From Bathynomus jamesi (lineage: Eukaryota; Arthropoda; Malacostraca; Isopoda; Cirolanidae), in NCBI GenBank assembly GCA_023014485.1, contig JAJOZX010006162.1:215505-279504 (forward strand): a DNA stretch of 64,000 bases, given 5' to 3'. Position numbers and translations under genes: made by a program. Below are positions 34,690 to 48,289 of this stretch, in pieces (within the stretch, counting starts at the first letter, position 1; each line of letters starts with the position of its first letter). The notes below the pieces were generated by a model that did not search any database, was not told where the DNA came from, and saw nothing but the letters and a program-made list of their open reading frames with translations.

Positions 34690-37275
34690 AGATAAGTAAG
34701 AAATACAAAAGTCAGTGAGCTCATCACTTTCCTCCAATATGCCATTTTTGACACTCCTCAGGTCATTAATGGAGGAAAGTTCTTATACATTAATGAAGAT
34801 ATTATATCGTTTATAACAATTATGAAAAACATTTTTAATGAAACAGTTACAAAAAATGATTTAGAAATAGAAAATGGAATGTAGCAAACATAATTTCAGA
34901 AAAAATGAAAAGACTAATAATGTCTAATGTTGGGAACATGAAACATAATTGCTACAAAGGGAAAAAAACAAATAAATTCAAACTTTTTGTACAGTTAAGA
35001 TCGCACTTCACCTTTCAAAGGAATTAATTAAAATAATTTTTAGGCGATGTCCATTACGGACTTTTCACTATCTCATTTCATCCAAATCCAATCTAGGAAA
35101 GAAGTAGGAAAGTAGGAAGCTTTTGATAGAAAGTTAGGAAGAATATAAAGTTGTTTCATCAAAGTAAAACTAAGAATTTTGAAGGAATTTTGCCCTCAAA
35201 ATCTCCAAATAGTTTGCAATTAATTGCAGAAGTTACCACAATGTCTTCATTCCTTTTAATTAGTATTTAAAAATTAAATCTTTTAACATGAAAATTTATC
35301 GTAATAATAAATACATAAATAGGCAGTAAAATGCTGAAAATAAAGTGTTAAGCTCATATCAATCGGTCGTTGTTTGCACTGATTCGTTTGCAGCGATTAA
35401 GCGACCCACAATTCCTAATAAAACGCACCAATATTAATTCAGTGAATTTAATGCATTCTCTCTTTATATATAAATAATTAATAACTTAATCAATGGTAAA
35501 TTAATGAATGATAAATAAATATTAGTAACTCAAATTTCCCTTTATTAACTCTCTTTATTATTATGTTAATAATTAAAAGTATTTTATACTAAATTTTTTA
35601 CCACAATATAATAATATATATTTATTATTATTATTATTATTAGTATATATAGGTTAATATAATTTTATATTATATGCATTTAAAATTCCTAAAATCCATC
35701 TAATTATTGACAGAAAGTAGACTTTTCACAAATAAATTGTCAATTAAGCGTTAACTGAAATCCTTCGAGATTTACATTTGACTGCTCAAAAACGGGATCA
35801 AAACCCAACTCTCTTCGCAACTCAAAATTTTAAATAATCTAATTTCAAAATATTTCTCATTCCTGTATTTAACGGTCACAATGGCATCAGTAATCCTGAT
35901 CTTCAAGTCCAAAATATCAGCAACTTTCGTCATGTCAGAAAAAACTTTGTGAGATGTTCTTTCAAACGCAGCAAACTGTATCATTGTATCTAACTTAATT
36001 AATATTTTAAAAGGGTTTGAATTTGTAAACATAATTTATCAACATTCCTTTCATTACAGGATACTCAGTTATTCTTTAATATTGTTTTAAACATCTAAGT
36101 TTCATAATGTTCTTAAAGAATTTAATGGGAAAACATTTTCTCTTTATATTTTGTTATTGTGAAAATTAACAAAAAAATCTGTGTAAAAGTCAATTAAATT
36201 TACTCTCTTTTGTAAATTCGTTAAAAGACTAAAACAAGGTCTGCAAATCCGCTTTTAAGGTATTAGGAAGGTAAAAGTTTAATTTAGGTGACTTTCTCCA
36301 AAATATTAACAACAGTTTGTGGTTCAAATTAAATGTAATTTTCATCATAAACTCTTAATTAATATCAGAAGTTTACAAATATAAATTGTTTTTCTTAAAT
36401 ACTTTCAAGAGAGTGAAAATCATTTATTGTGAATGTTGTGAGTTTAAGATTTGGTGGAAACAAATCGTTGGTCATAATGTGATTTTTACCTTTCTTAAGA
36501 GTTTGATGACCCGCTTCGAGATTCCTCTCCAGGAATGTGTCCAAACGACCAGAAATCTGTGAAGAAGTTTAAAATAATCTTCAGAAATTGAAAAGTCTGC
36601 ATGTAAGGAAGAAACGCAAGTAAATTAGAAAAGATGCACTCTAAATGGGAGTAGTATAGGTGAAACTTCAACTCGACATTTCTTTTTTTTATGTATTTAT
36701 AGGCTATCTGGAAAAGAGGATAAAATTATTATATTTTTGCATTTATTCTGTGAAGGCTTAGGATTTGTATGTTTCTTTCACGCATTTGTTAATTTTATTT
36801 ATTGGGTTAGCTACGCCAGTAATGTCACCTAAAATTAAGAAGTATATAGCCTGTGGCCATGAACATGGCCTTAGACCAAGGATTACTCTGAGTTCAATGT
36901 TTAAGTATGTCAGACTGTAATCGAGAAAAGACATTAATAAAATAGAAAGAGTTGAGGCTGAACAACCAAAATTATTACAGAAAATAAAACTTATGAGGAA
37001 AGCTTAGCTAAATCAAATATGCATTCACTTGAAAACCATAGACATAGAGTTGGACTAATTCGGGTATTTATGATAAATAGGTCTTATGATGTGAATTATA
37101 TAGGATGTTATTTGATAAGGATACAAAGCCAGTTACAAGAAGTAATGGATATAAACTGAAAGTTAATCGTTGTGAAACACTTCTTCATATAAATTTAAAC
37201 GAAGTAAAACTTAAACTATCTCAGAAAGTTCAATGTTAGACAGTTCATTAGATATTTCATTAAATATTTCAGATT
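34690..37275 (-). pseudogene. FReD copy E, partial gene segment
   Basis: Reverse complement follows copy A from about 21270 (intron 2, the stretch with the word ATGGCATATTGGA) back through exon 2 into intron 1 and the region equal to window positions 1-280. Exon 2 is at 36596-36490, 107 nt instead of 109: two single-base losses break the frame though the flanking splice dinucleotides remain. No exon 1, exon 3 or FReD exons are present. A Penelope relic found in copy A intron 2 is absent. Confidence 0.78.
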
Positions 37276-37309
37276 AGTCTTTGAATCAAGTTTTAGTCCT
37301 TTGATCAAC

Positions 37310-37560
37310 ATTGTAAACACTTTCAATAATGTACATGAAATTAGTGAATCTGAAAACTCTTCTGGTTTTTTATATCCTGTACTCCCATCATCTCCCCCAC
37401 TATGTTTCTTAGTTTTTCACATTGAAACAAGTGTTCTGTCGTATCATTCTCTCTCCTGCATACCCGACACTTCGTGTCCTTATACTGTAGTTTCATTTAT
37501 AGTTTTCTTTCACTTCTACCATTATAGCAGGGAGGAATACAGCTTTCCGCAACGAAACTT
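37310..37560 (-). pseudogene. LINE C-terminal zinc-knuckle relic
   Basis: Reverse-strand reading KDTKCRVCRRENDTTEHLFQ then CEKLRNIVGEMMG gives C-x2-C-x9-H-x3-C, the motif at the end of many LINE reverse transcriptases. No reverse transcriptase core is next to it. Confidence 0.55.
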
Positions 37561-39224
37561 TTCTATAAACTGAGAAAAATACTTGGTATGACCATACACT
37601 GGTCTTTTACTTGACAATGAATTTGGTTCCGCCCAAAAATATCAGGCAGTGACGGATTTCATTCAAGTGAAGTAAGATGATGCAAAACATTGAACGAGGA
37701 CTGTTTACCACCATTAACTCTCAAGTTTCACGTCAAGTCTAACATTGAACATGGAACAGGGACGAAATAATTGAGCGTCTCTGGGCGGCTTAACAGTTAC
37801 CGCTAAATGTATATTTTTTTAATTTTGAATTTTTAACGTCAAATCATTTTCGTGTGTTATTCTTGTACTTCTTCTTTTAAGGTTTTTATTATGGACACCA
37901 AAAAGATTTTCCTTTTGCATTACTCATTTTTCAGACTGGTCCAAAATTTATTTATGCCACGCCTTTTGTTGTAAACACAAATTTTGCACAAAATTAGTGC
38001 TTATCTTATCTTCTGAATAAAGGTTTGTTAGCTATTGAGAACTTAACATTTACTTTAACTTCACGAACCACTTACAATTTGAATACAGCTTCCCATATTT
38101 GGCCTCACTGATTTTGGATGTGAAGCTCAAAATTTTTATGGTTGTGGTATTTTTGTACATGTATGGACTGAATTGCTTTTCACAAAAGAGTATAAAATTT
38201 TGTAGAAGCGTCGTCTGACTAGATAAACAATTATTTTTTATCACAAACAATATAAATTGTAAACTACCGAAATTTTGTTTATGCGTACGGCGGACGAGAG
38301 ACTTGACGTTGGGAGGAGGTTACAACTCTCGACGAATACGCTACATCCATCATCACACAGACAACTTTTAAACCAAATAAACTGACCTAAATTTTTTTTA
38401 GTGATCAAATTTGTTCGATGTTTACATCAAATTAAACGTCGATGTCCTTTATCTTTAGGTGTAAAATGCGTGTGGTGTAATTTCTTCTTAAAAAAAATTA
38501 CAACCTTCGTAAGAGCCATCCACGAAGTGTTGTCGTGGTTAAAACAGATTTGTTCACGCAATTTCATGTGTGGGCGATAAGGAGGAATTGAAAGTTATAT
38601 AAAAAAAAACAAGTTTTTACTTTTTCATGCAGGAAGGAGTTGCCAAGGGCGACTGTCCACAAAACCACCTAGCATAAAAGTAGTTTTAGAAATATTTACT
38701 ATTTTTTTCAAATTTGTCTTAAAGTAAGGGAAGGCAATATAAACATTCAAATTTGAAATAACAAATTTTATTCACTAGAATCGAAATTGTGCAAAATTAT
38801 AACAAATAATTTTAAAGGAGATTTACCATTTGATGGTCTGTAAATTAAGAATATTTACATTCCTTTAATCTTATTGTCTTGGATATTCAAAATTTTTAAG
38901 GTAGTCTGGTTGGTAGTATTTAATTAAAGAAAAACTTATCTTAACTCGGACGAAGTTCAATTAACACTGGTTGTCAAAAGTTGGTATTAACACACCTTGC
39001 GATTTAAATAAATAAACAAAATGTAAATCCTAACTTACAATTAATAATAATCACTACAAACACAGAATCCAGAATAAACTTTACAATATCAAAAGGACTA
39101 AACTCTTCTGAAAATAATGACCATTTCCTCCATTTTGCCCAATTGCTTCCTTTTTGATTCCTCCCAGCTGGTTAGTTATGAATGTTGACAATTTAGGTGG
39201 TTGGTCGTTTTACATTAGGTAGGT
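37561..39224. other. Gene-free stretch with repeat fragments
   Basis: 38340-38460 is a dispersed repeat shared with 10130-10225. 38610-38660 is a LINE 3' tail (reverse strand CCTTGGCAACTCCTTCCTGC) that may belong to LINE copy 3, cut off from it by about 570 unexplained bases. I see nothing else. Confidence 0.45.
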
Positions 39225-41240
39225 AATTAATTCTAATAAGAAAGTCAAAATCAAAGCCTGAGGTTTCGAGATGCTTGGACACTCTATGTTTAAAAGAAAA
39301 AATTGATTGAGGAAAATTGTTCCAGAGTTGACTGGTTGAGTAGATGAAAGATTGAAAAGACAGATTAACCCTTGCGTTAGAGAGTTGGACAAAAAAGTAC
39401 TACGTGCTCTCCTTAAAAGAGGAGGCATGCAGTTAAAATGTTCAGAAGAGCAGTGTCCATAATAATAATGATAGTAAAGAAAGAGTGAGACATCATTGCA
39501 GGAGTGAGATATCATTTGGGCGAGGAAAGAGGGATTGAAGAGAGTCAGTAAGAGGTCGGGAATTGATGAGGTTCAAAGCCTATGATTCCACCCCGAAAAC
39601 ATGAGAAAATTACTTTATAAAGGGGCGGGCAACACCATTTACAAGCTGTTTTAGGAAGAGAGTGTATGTGAGCTTTCCGGGAAACATCACGAGAATAGGA
39701 AACGCCAACAACATTAAGAGAAGAGGAAGGATTCAGTTGTGTATTGTTGAAGGTAAGGAGATAGTCGCGTTCAAGATTATGACGACTAGACAGATGAAGC
39801 AACTTGATTTTTGAGACATTGAAAGCCACAAGGTTTACACTGCCGCAGTCAGAGAAAGAATCATAGAAAGATCATAGGTTACTGTAAGGGCATTAATAGC
39901 CGTCCTACGCTAAGCATGCAGTTACTGTTGAGAGGGACGTATTATGAAGCAGGTGGAGAAGTGAAAAATGAAATCATCTGTATAGGAATGGATGGAATGA
40001 GAAGTGCGACTTAAAAGATCATAAATAAATAAAAGGAAAAGAGTTGGCGACAGTTCAAAGCCCTGAGGAACAAGACTATTAATAGCTTAGGAGAAGAAAA
40101 GTGGTCATCTGCAATCGCAACTATAGATCGGCTGCAAAGTAAATTGGACATGAAGGCACAGATAGAAGGATACAAACCGAAGGATGGTAATTTTGAAATT
40201 AAGGATTTGTGCCAGATTCTACGAGCACCAAAGCTTTTGTTATGTCTGACGCAATAGCAAAAGTTTCACCGAAATCCCGAAATGAGGATGACCAAGAGTT
40301 AGAGATATGCAGAAGATTGCCAGTGAAACGTCCCTTAGGTAACCTATAATGACCTGAGAGAAGATTGTGAGAAGAGAGGTGTTTAAGGATCTTCCTAATA
40401 AAGATAGATTGGAAAACTTTAGAAAGGCAAGCAATCAAAATGATTGGACGAGAGTTGGAGGATTGACAAAGGTCACCCTTCTTTGAGACAGGCTGACTGA
40501 AAGGGAACTTCCAGCAGAAAGGAAAAGTACCAGATGAAAGATAAAGATGAAAGAGTTTGTCTAGGCAGGGTGTCAGCACAGATGAATAGTTCTTGAGAAC
40601 AACAGGAGGATCACATCAGGACCGTACGCCCTCCTAGAATTAAGACCAAATGTATTTGGAAGAGATTCTAATTTTAGATATAATTAATTCAGAGGGAGGA
40701 GGTGATGGAGGAACAACACTGGAATCGTTCAGAATTGAGTTCGGAGGGAATGTTTGAGCGAAGAGTCCAACTTTATCGAGAGAAGATATGGCTCCTAGGT
40801 CATCAGAATAGAAAAGAGGAGAGATAGAAGAAGAATTAAAGTTGGTTTGGAGGTTCCTCACTACGTAACAGAAAGAGCAAGAAGAATTAGAATTGGATAG
40901 ATTTTCACATTTTTGTCGAAGTCGAAAAACAGATTTTGCACGATTTCATTCAGAAATATAACTAGGTGAGAGTCAGGAGTTAGATGTCGACGGTTCCTTC
41001 TGAGAGTCTACTCTCTGTTGTGGATAGCATTAGAAAAAGCAAAGTTAAAGCAATTCTACGAATAGAATATGGAATGTACTCTTTCATGCTCGAGAGAATG
41101 ACCTCAGTGTTGCACTCGGAGGGTTCCGACCACGGAAGCATTAATAATTCCATGGTAAAGCAGAATAGTTTTGCCAAAGGTCGCCGTATGAGCAGCACCC
41201 AAAAAGGTATATATGCGCTATTGTGTTTAATTCATATGTT
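39225..41240 (-). pseudogene. LINE copy 3, same family as 30906-34680, reverse strand
   Basis: Reading from 41200 down: RNLQTNFNSSSISPLFYSDD, SELIISKIRISSKYIW, MLTPCLDKLFHLYLSSGTFP, KKGDLCQSSNSRPIILIACL, and near 39800 VSKIKLLHLSSRHNLERDYL. It is split into several frames. The 5' part matches 30906-31200. Confidence 0.78.
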
Positions 41241-41249
41241 GCAAAGTAT

Positions 41250-41273
41250 CACACACACACACACACACACACA

Positions 41274-41310
<37 letters not shown>

Positions 41311-41335
41311 CACACACACAGTATTTATATATATA
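41250..41335. repeat. Compound microsatellite (AC)n(AT)n(AC)n
   Basis: Runs of CA dinucleotides, then AT, then CA. Histidine/threonine ORFs called across it are not genes. Confidence 0.9.
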
Positions 41336-41359
41336 TTTTAACTGCAAACGACGCTTCTT

Positions 41360-41515
41360 AGAAGGGTGTCCGCACAAGAGGAGGAAACGAGCAATGAAAA
41401 ATGAGGCATTTCCCTGGAGTCGAACTCGGGATCATCCGATTGCCGGTCAGATATGGTAGCCATTACACCGAGAGTCTCCATGACTCCAACCTCGTAATTC
41501 TCCCACGAACGAGCG
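41360..41515 (-). repeat. tRNA-headed SINE
   Basis: Reverse strand has CTCTCGGTGTAATGGCTACC (A-box) and GATCCCGAGTTCGACTCCAG (B-box GAGTTCGACTCC), the spacing of a tRNA. The region after the B-box does not close an acceptor stem, so this is a SINE head and not a working tRNA gene. An (AT)n run at 41526-41582 lies beside it. Confidence 0.6.
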
Positions 41516-41523
41516 GAATCAAA

Positions 41524-41584
<61 letters not shown>

Positions 41585-41619
41585 TACCTTACAACCTTAC
41601 AAAGGTTTCGCGCGATGAT

Positions 41620-43600
41620 TTCTCATTTCGCGAAGGTCAAGCTTGTCGCCCCACCTCTCGAGTTGGCCTGGTGAAGTAGTGAGTTGGATTCTTGCGCTCT
41701 CCACCTCACATAGCCAGGTACGCCCGGCTCATCGGGGATTGTTCTGAGCCAGGCGTCTAGTCTTCTTTTGAAGATTTCCACTGCAATTCCCTTCGTGTTT
41801 CTTAGGTCTTTGGGCAACTGATTAAACAGTTTTGGTCCTCTCACTACAAAACTATTTTCTTTCAGGGTTAAGGATGTTCCCCTTCTCGCCTTCAATTTGG
41901 GAATACGACACAGTCTACCGTTTGTACTTTCCACCGTTGTTTGGGGAGTTATAGGGTTCAGAGTAAGATTAGGGACTAGTTTCTCCATTATTTTTCAAGT
42001 GTAAATAATGGTGTATCTTTCTCTTCTCCTTTCCAGAGAATATAGGTCTAGTTTGCGTAACCTTTCCCACTAATTTAGTTCTTTGCACCCACTGATCTTG
42101 GCTGTGAAGCTTCTCTGGATGCCTTCCAGTTGTCTAATGTCTTCTTTTTTTATATGGGGATGTTAGGACCGAGCAGTATTCCAATTTGGGTATTATCAGG
42201 GTTTTCAGTAGAGGAATCATTACATTCCTATCCCTTCGTTTAAAGGTTCTCAATATCTGACCCGTTATTCTCTTTGCTCTGTTTACTGCTATCTTATTTT
42301 GTGTTTTAAATTTCGCATCATCTGTCATCACAACCCTTAAATCTTTTGCTCTGGAATTTCTCTGAATTTCCTGTCCATTTGGGGTATAATATTCCATGGA
42401 TTTTAGGTCTTCTCTTTTTATACCGTAATAGCTGAAATTTCTCGGTGTTAAACTTCATATTGTTGTCATCCGTCCACTTGTAGATTCTGTTTATGTCGGT
42501 TTGTAGAGATCCTATGCCTTCTGGGTTTCTTATTTTTCTACTGAGCTTTGTGTCATCCGCAAAGGATGTTATTGTGCTGTCTCTGGTAACGTCCTCATCT
42601 ATGTCAGTTAGCATGATTATGAAAAGTTGTGGAGCTAATACTGTTCCTTGTGGTACCGAGCTGAGGACCTCTGATTCTAATGAAGATACTCCTTGTACCG
42701 TAACGACTTGCCGCCGCTCACTAAGGAAATTATATATCCATTTCCCTACTTTTCCTGTTATTCCCAAATATTTCAGTTTATCTATTATGATTCCGTGGTC
42801 ACACTTGTCGAACGCTTTAGCAAAATCTGTGTATAGTACATGATAGTTTTCATTACTTTCAAGTGAATCAATAATGTTGTTGTAGTGTTCCATTAGTTGT
42901 GATAGGCATGACCTGCCTGACCGAAACCCGTGTTGGTTATCATTGAATTTTTTCTGAGTTTCAAAAAAATCATAGATTTTCTGTCTAACTATTGTTTCAA
43001 ATATTTTAGTGAGATGGGATGTAAGCGATACTGGTCTATAGTTTTTGGCCTCAGATCGATCTCCTCCTTTATATATTGGGACTATATTTGCGTTCTTCAG
43101 GATTCCCGATATTTCTCCCGTGTCTAGTGATCGTCTCCATATCCCGTATAGGGGCTCAGCGATTGCATTCTTACAGTTTTTGATCAGTGTGGCATTCCAT
43201 TTATCCGGTCCTGCCACTGAGTGTGTTTTTAGTTTCCCTATGGCTTGTGTAATATCATCCGTCGTGAAGTCGAAATCCGTTATACTTTCCCCTTGTGGTT
43301 CTTCTTCAAAGAACGCGTTTCTATCGCATATCAATTTGTCAGTTTTTGGGATACTGAAAGATGATTCGGACTGAGCTCTTAATATTTCAGATCCTTCTCT
43401 TAGATGATCAGATAAATCACTGTTCTCATTTTTTAAATGTCCGATAGTCGCATGGTTTTTCGACTTTCTTTTTGCGAAATTATAGAAGTACTTTGAGTTA
43501 GCCTTTATCGCTTCTATAGCGTCGTCTTCTTCTTTTTCTGTATGCTTCTCGATTAGTTCCTGCATGACGACATCGATACTTTGCTGTTTATAATTTAATA
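41620..43600 (-). pseudogene. CR1/L2-like LINE, reverse transcriptase mostly open
   Basis: An open frame at 43565-42318 (415 codons) covers most of a reverse transcriptase: GPDKWNATLIKNCKNAIAEP, IYKGGDRSEAKNYRPVSLTS, QHGFRSGRSCLSQLMEHYNN, YTDFAKAFDKCDHGIIIDKL, VPQGTVLAPQLFIIML and the active-site SFADDTKLS. After a shift it continues (EYYTPNGQEIQRNSRAKDLR; NKIAVNRAKRITGQILRTFK), and at 41988-41623 the tail LKENSFVVRGPKLFNQLPKD with AWLRTIPDEPGVPGYVRWRA. No endonuclease upstream, so 5'-truncated. It is the least decayed retroelement here. Confidence 0.82.
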
Positions 43601-43615
43601 TTTTTATGATATATA

Positions 43616-43660
<45 letters not shown>

Positions 43661-43934
43661 TGACTGGAGTAGTGGTTAGCGTCGCTCAGTACGAATCCAC
43701 TGGCCCCTGGATCTAGGCCCGGTGACGGCAGTCGGGTCGCAGCAAAACCGAGCTGTTCATCCTTCCATATAATAAATAAAGTTGTTGGTAAATAAATGGG
43801 TACTCTGGGTGGTCTAGACGCTGGACTGCCGGTGGGGCGTGTTTCGGATTCCATGTTAAACTGTAGATCTGAGGTGGAGTGAAAAGCTTGCCCTTCGTCA
43901 GAATGAACAATTCGGGCGGAAGAAAACCAAAGGT

Positions 43935-43935
<1 letters not shown>
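43661..43935 (+). repeat. tRNA-derived SINE between (AT)n runs
   Basis: Begins TGACTGGAGTAGTGGTTAGC (A-box) and shares its 3' half with the SINE at 10554 (GAGGTGGAGTGAAAAGCTTG, CAGAATGAACAATTCGGGCG). TA microsatellites flank it at 43607-43660 and 43937-43972. Confidence 0.65.
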
Positions 43936-43973
<38 letters not shown>

Positions 43974-43976
<3 letters not shown>

Positions 43977-44230
43977 GGCCACTCAATATATTTTTCCCCA
44001 CCATTTTTTTTCTTTCCAAGTTTTCTTGTAAGTTCCCGAAATGTTTTACACAAGTAGTTACATACCTTTTTTACAAGTTTTTATTTTTCCACATAGTCCC
44101 CATCCTTTTCTACTGCTTTCCTCCGCCTCGAAACAAGGGCCTTTAATCGTTGCTGGTAAAAGTCCGCTGGGTTCCGCTGGGTTCCACTGTAGCCATCTCT
44201 TAACCTCCTCAACAACTTCTTCAATTTATT
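43974..44230 (-). pseudogene. mariner C-terminal relic with terminus
   Basis: GAGGGCCACTCAATATATTT at 43974 is like mariner inverted ends. On the reverse strand, RRRKAVEKDGDYVEK resembles the family's last residues (GDYVEK), preceded by EEVKRWLQWNP in another frame. The other end is not found, and LINE sequence replaces it in the A arm at 30906. Confidence 0.55.
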
Positions 44231-44329
44231 TTAAACAATAAAAGTTGTGACAACCTTCCCAAATACCAGGATATCACTCAGGATGCCCTTCTAAGTGGTG
44301 AATGGCGAGCGGAGCATCTCGGAGTCGAA

Positions 44330-46604
44330 ATTCACAAGGACTTATCTGCCATCGACAATTGGCGATGACAGGCTCTCATCGTTTTCCATCCTGTTGTTTT
44401 ACAGCATAGACTTCTCACATGCGATATCAGAATTTGCGGTGGCTAAGACACGAAGAGTCTCCTTTTGAATGTTTCTCTAATGTTTGTGGCTTTAAAATGT
44501 AAATTGTAAACAAATTTAATTCAATTAAAATGTTGAAAATTGTATACCTCACAATTCTTGAATCCTTCGTTGAGACCACACTAAAACACAGGAGAGGGGG
44601 AGAGGCGCCGAATACATGCGTTTGCATGGGGCGCTATTTCCCCTTGTCATTACGAAGGAGGTTAAATGACACGAGCATTATTATTTTTCATGATCTCCAA
44701 CAAACCATAAGTCATAAGAATATATCAAAAGTCATTTTTATGTTGGGTAATCAAGTTTTATTGTGATTCATTTTTCGCCCTTTGGATTAAACCATACCAT
44801 GGGCAGTGCACTTCGTATTATTTTCAAGTCACTGTATAAAAATTTATTCGAACTCGGTTTCAAAACATTTGAACATGTGTGTTGCTAGATAATATAGAAT
44901 TGACCGAGTATAGCCATTTTGACGTTGTTTGTACATCAGAATGAGAGATAGACATCATCATCATACAATGATCAATGAACATGAAGGATTCTGTTTCACA
45001 CTTTACCACAAACTGCAACACAAATTGCCACGAAAGAGGAACAATCTTAAAGTGGAGAGATTCATTCATTTATTTCTAAAATTTAAGAATTATCAACGAT
45101 AATTTTGGAATTTGTGAATTTTACCTTTTTACTTTTTTCGAATTGAAAATTGGTGTAATTTAATGTGATAAATGTTGAAAAGGCGCTTTATTGAATCCTC
45201 CCCCAAATATTTTTCTGAAAACTACTTTTATTATGTAAACTTATTTGAGTGATACAGTTTTAAACTTATTAAATTAATTGTTGTTTATCGTATTTTAATA
45301 TATTGACTTTAAAATCATGCAGATGATATTTTCAGTTTTAATGGTAATTCTTATCAAATTAAGAAAAATGAAAATACAGGTTTTAATGAAATGTGAATTT
45401 TGCTTTTATAGTGCCCAAATTGAACATAATTTGTCCCAGTCATACAATGAGAGCAATTTAAAAAGAACGTTTTAAAATAAAGGCTGCCAATTCCAACATC
45501 CTGATTATATTGATGTTGGAAAAAGAGGAAAATATGGTTCTCATTTCATTCATTTGCTTTCATTATAAGTCTCAATTATTCATTCTGAAACGAGCTGGTA
45601 CAAAGAGTTGTTGTGAGTATCGAATTAACTGAGAAACATTTTTTTCATTTTATTATTTTCACCAAAGTTTTTGGTTGTTTTATACCAACTTAAAAACTAC
45701 AAAAGGTAGGACTCAAAGTGTGCACTTCTTATAGGGGTAGGGTTAAGACGTCCGGCAAAAGGAGGACATGTCAGGTATTAAATGGGTCGTTTGAGCTTGA
45801 GAAGCTCATTTTTAAGTCTGGATCATATCTAAGTAAAAAGCAAGACAATATCAACATATTTTAAAATTTCTGCCGGACAGAAGACATGAGATTGAAAAGG
45901 AGGACATATCCTCCTTTTGCCGGACGTCTGCTAACCCTATATAGGGATTATGTACTTTTAGGAAGAGGGAAGACGATCACTGATTTCCTTTCTTTTGTCT
46001 CAGTTTCAAATTTTTTCAGTGTTCACAGTACCTTTCACCCATGCTGTCCCCTATTCTATTGGATCAAGATGATCGGTGTGAATAAAACATAAGGAAAGAG
46101 TAGGAATACGTTTGATAGTGCTCCATATTTTCTATGTAAATATCACGATGTCATTGCAAACATTTGAATTGTGTTTAGGAAAAAAATAGTTTCAATAATA
46201 GTTTAATAATAAATAATTAGTTTATGTGATACAGAAAACTATTGCTGTAGAAAAGTTAGTGAGTAGTAATGAAATTAAAGTTTAATTGTTCATAAAAATA
46301 TAATATACTGTATTATGTATACAATATTACATTGTTAATAACTGTAATGTTAAGCTTTCACAGGATTTGTAAAAACGAGCAAACTCTAAACATATGTTTA
46401 AAATATAATTTGCAATAGGATTTTCTTTACAAAATAATAAAGATAAAGGAATTGTTTTTGCATTTAGGCCTCAGTTTAACGAACTCTTCACGTTGTTCTT
46501 TAATTACAATTTAAATCTAGACATTTTGAGATATAATTCAAAAATATAGTTTATGACGTCATACCATATTGGAAACAAAATATCCCATTTGGCCAACAGA
46601 GATT
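44330..46604. other. 3' flank of copy B
   Basis: Paired with the 3' flank of copy A, no gene seen. It contains one MITE at 45738-45939. Confidence 0.5.
45738..45939. mobile_element. hAT-like MITE, 202 bp, 3' of copy B
   Basis: Ends TAGGGTTAAGACGTCCGGCA and inverted TAGGGTTAGCAGACGTCCGG; flanks TATAGGGG (45730-45737) and TATAGGGA (45940-45947). Copy A near 29268 holds the empty site (TTATCGGGA on the same strand). Same terminus type as 16803-17560. Confidence 0.82.
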
Positions 46605-48289
46605 TTAGTTGAAAGCACAGTTGTGTGTATTCAGTTTGGCGACTGAAATTGAGTTACTGCAAATCTGTGGTCGAATTTTAAGTTGAAGCCACGTTGCAAA
46701 CCGTGTGGTGCTATCCAGTTTTGACCAAGGGCTTATTTGTATTCCTGTGCTATCTTTCTTTGCCTGAAGACCTGTTGGATTGTTGTTGTGACAGTTTTTG
46801 TACCACCACCCTCCTTTCCATTTCTCAGCGCAGTTGGACTTTGCTATTGGGCAGTAAAATATTTGTATTAAGATTAAAATATATATATTACATGAAGGGA
46901 GTGTAAAAGAAGACAAGGCCTGTTAATTTTACTTCATTAGCTTTATTATGTATTAAAAGTAAATAATATCTAAAAACCCTTAATATAGTTATGGCTTAAA
47001 CCTATAAAAATTAATAAAAAACAATAAGTTAAAATGAGACACACCAGCTTTATCGTTGTCCATGTCAAATGTCGAGAAATAGAGGCCATTCACGAAGCTG
47101 AAGGAATCAGAGGCCGTACTTTTAGCATTGTAATTGGTTGCCGTAAGTTTGTATCTGAAGAGAAATTTAAATGTGACCATCAGAGTCTTCAGCTCCATGA
47201 GCCCTTCAACGACGGATGGTACCTTAAGGTCCAACAGAAGTAATAATATAAATTGTACTACAATGCCTCGTTTCTATAAATGTTTCTACATGTTGTTGGG
47301 AGAGGAACCCAAAATGTGTATCATTTCAGTGACTAGTTACTAAAATATTTAGTTTTGAATAACAATAAAACGTTTTGGTAACAAGAGTGACCGCATATGT
47401 TGCGGACTCGTCCTTAAAGGGATAAGAGAGACATTGAGGCTGTTCTCTACTTACCGTAAATTACAGAGACAAGAACAAAAGTGGAAAGATTTAAATATTA
47501 TGAAGTTCTTAAAATTTCAAAATTCATATATTTGCGAACAGTGGAAATATGCTTCCCACTTCAACAATTGAACGGTTTGAATTGAAAGTAATTCAAATGC
47601 CTCTTTAATCGATTTTTGATAACTTTTTGGTAACTTTTACCGATTTTGGTTACCGAAGTACTTGAAGCCGTACTCCGCACAACGAGTGCGTTCCAGCGAA
47701 GTGACTCACTGACTAAACTCCCTCTTTGTGGGAAGAAGAAAGCCGTGATCAAAGGTGACTCACATATCACGTCTGGAATTTTAACGTTCTGTATGCACTT
47801 GAATCACTTCTACTTCCAATCGTTCAATTTTAGAAGAACTGCATCGCTTCTGATAGGTAAGTGGTTTCCACATTTGGAAAGATAGCTGCTTCAATAAAAG
47901 AAACTGAATGAATCATTACTGTGATTCAAGTGGCTAAAGTTGTGAATAAGTCACTGACCGATTGTGGAACAGATCTTCATAAATTTAATATAATTTGGGA
48001 AATTACACTGGTCGACAAAATCGAACTTTTTTCTCTCATCAAAGATGTATACACACGTTTCTAGACCAGTTTTGTACGTGAGTGATTCCAAATCTGTTTA
48101 CAGTTTTCCTCTACCACATCTAGTTATCGAAATATGACTGATGTTAATTTCAGCAATTTATCGTAAAAGTACAACTTTATTCATAAAAAGAAATGTACAC
48201 CAACCTAAAAATGTTGAGAGTATGATTTTCTTTTGTAAACCTTGTCCGGATTGTCGCGGTACAACATCCAGCATTAGTCTGCCAGCATA

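Noticed and set aside
41223..41459. His/Thr-rich open frames.
   Set aside because: They run through an (AC)n/(AT)n microsatellite.
41360..41515. A genuine tRNA gene on the minus strand.
   Set aside because: A- and B-box are present but no acceptor stem can be closed; it is the head of a SINE.
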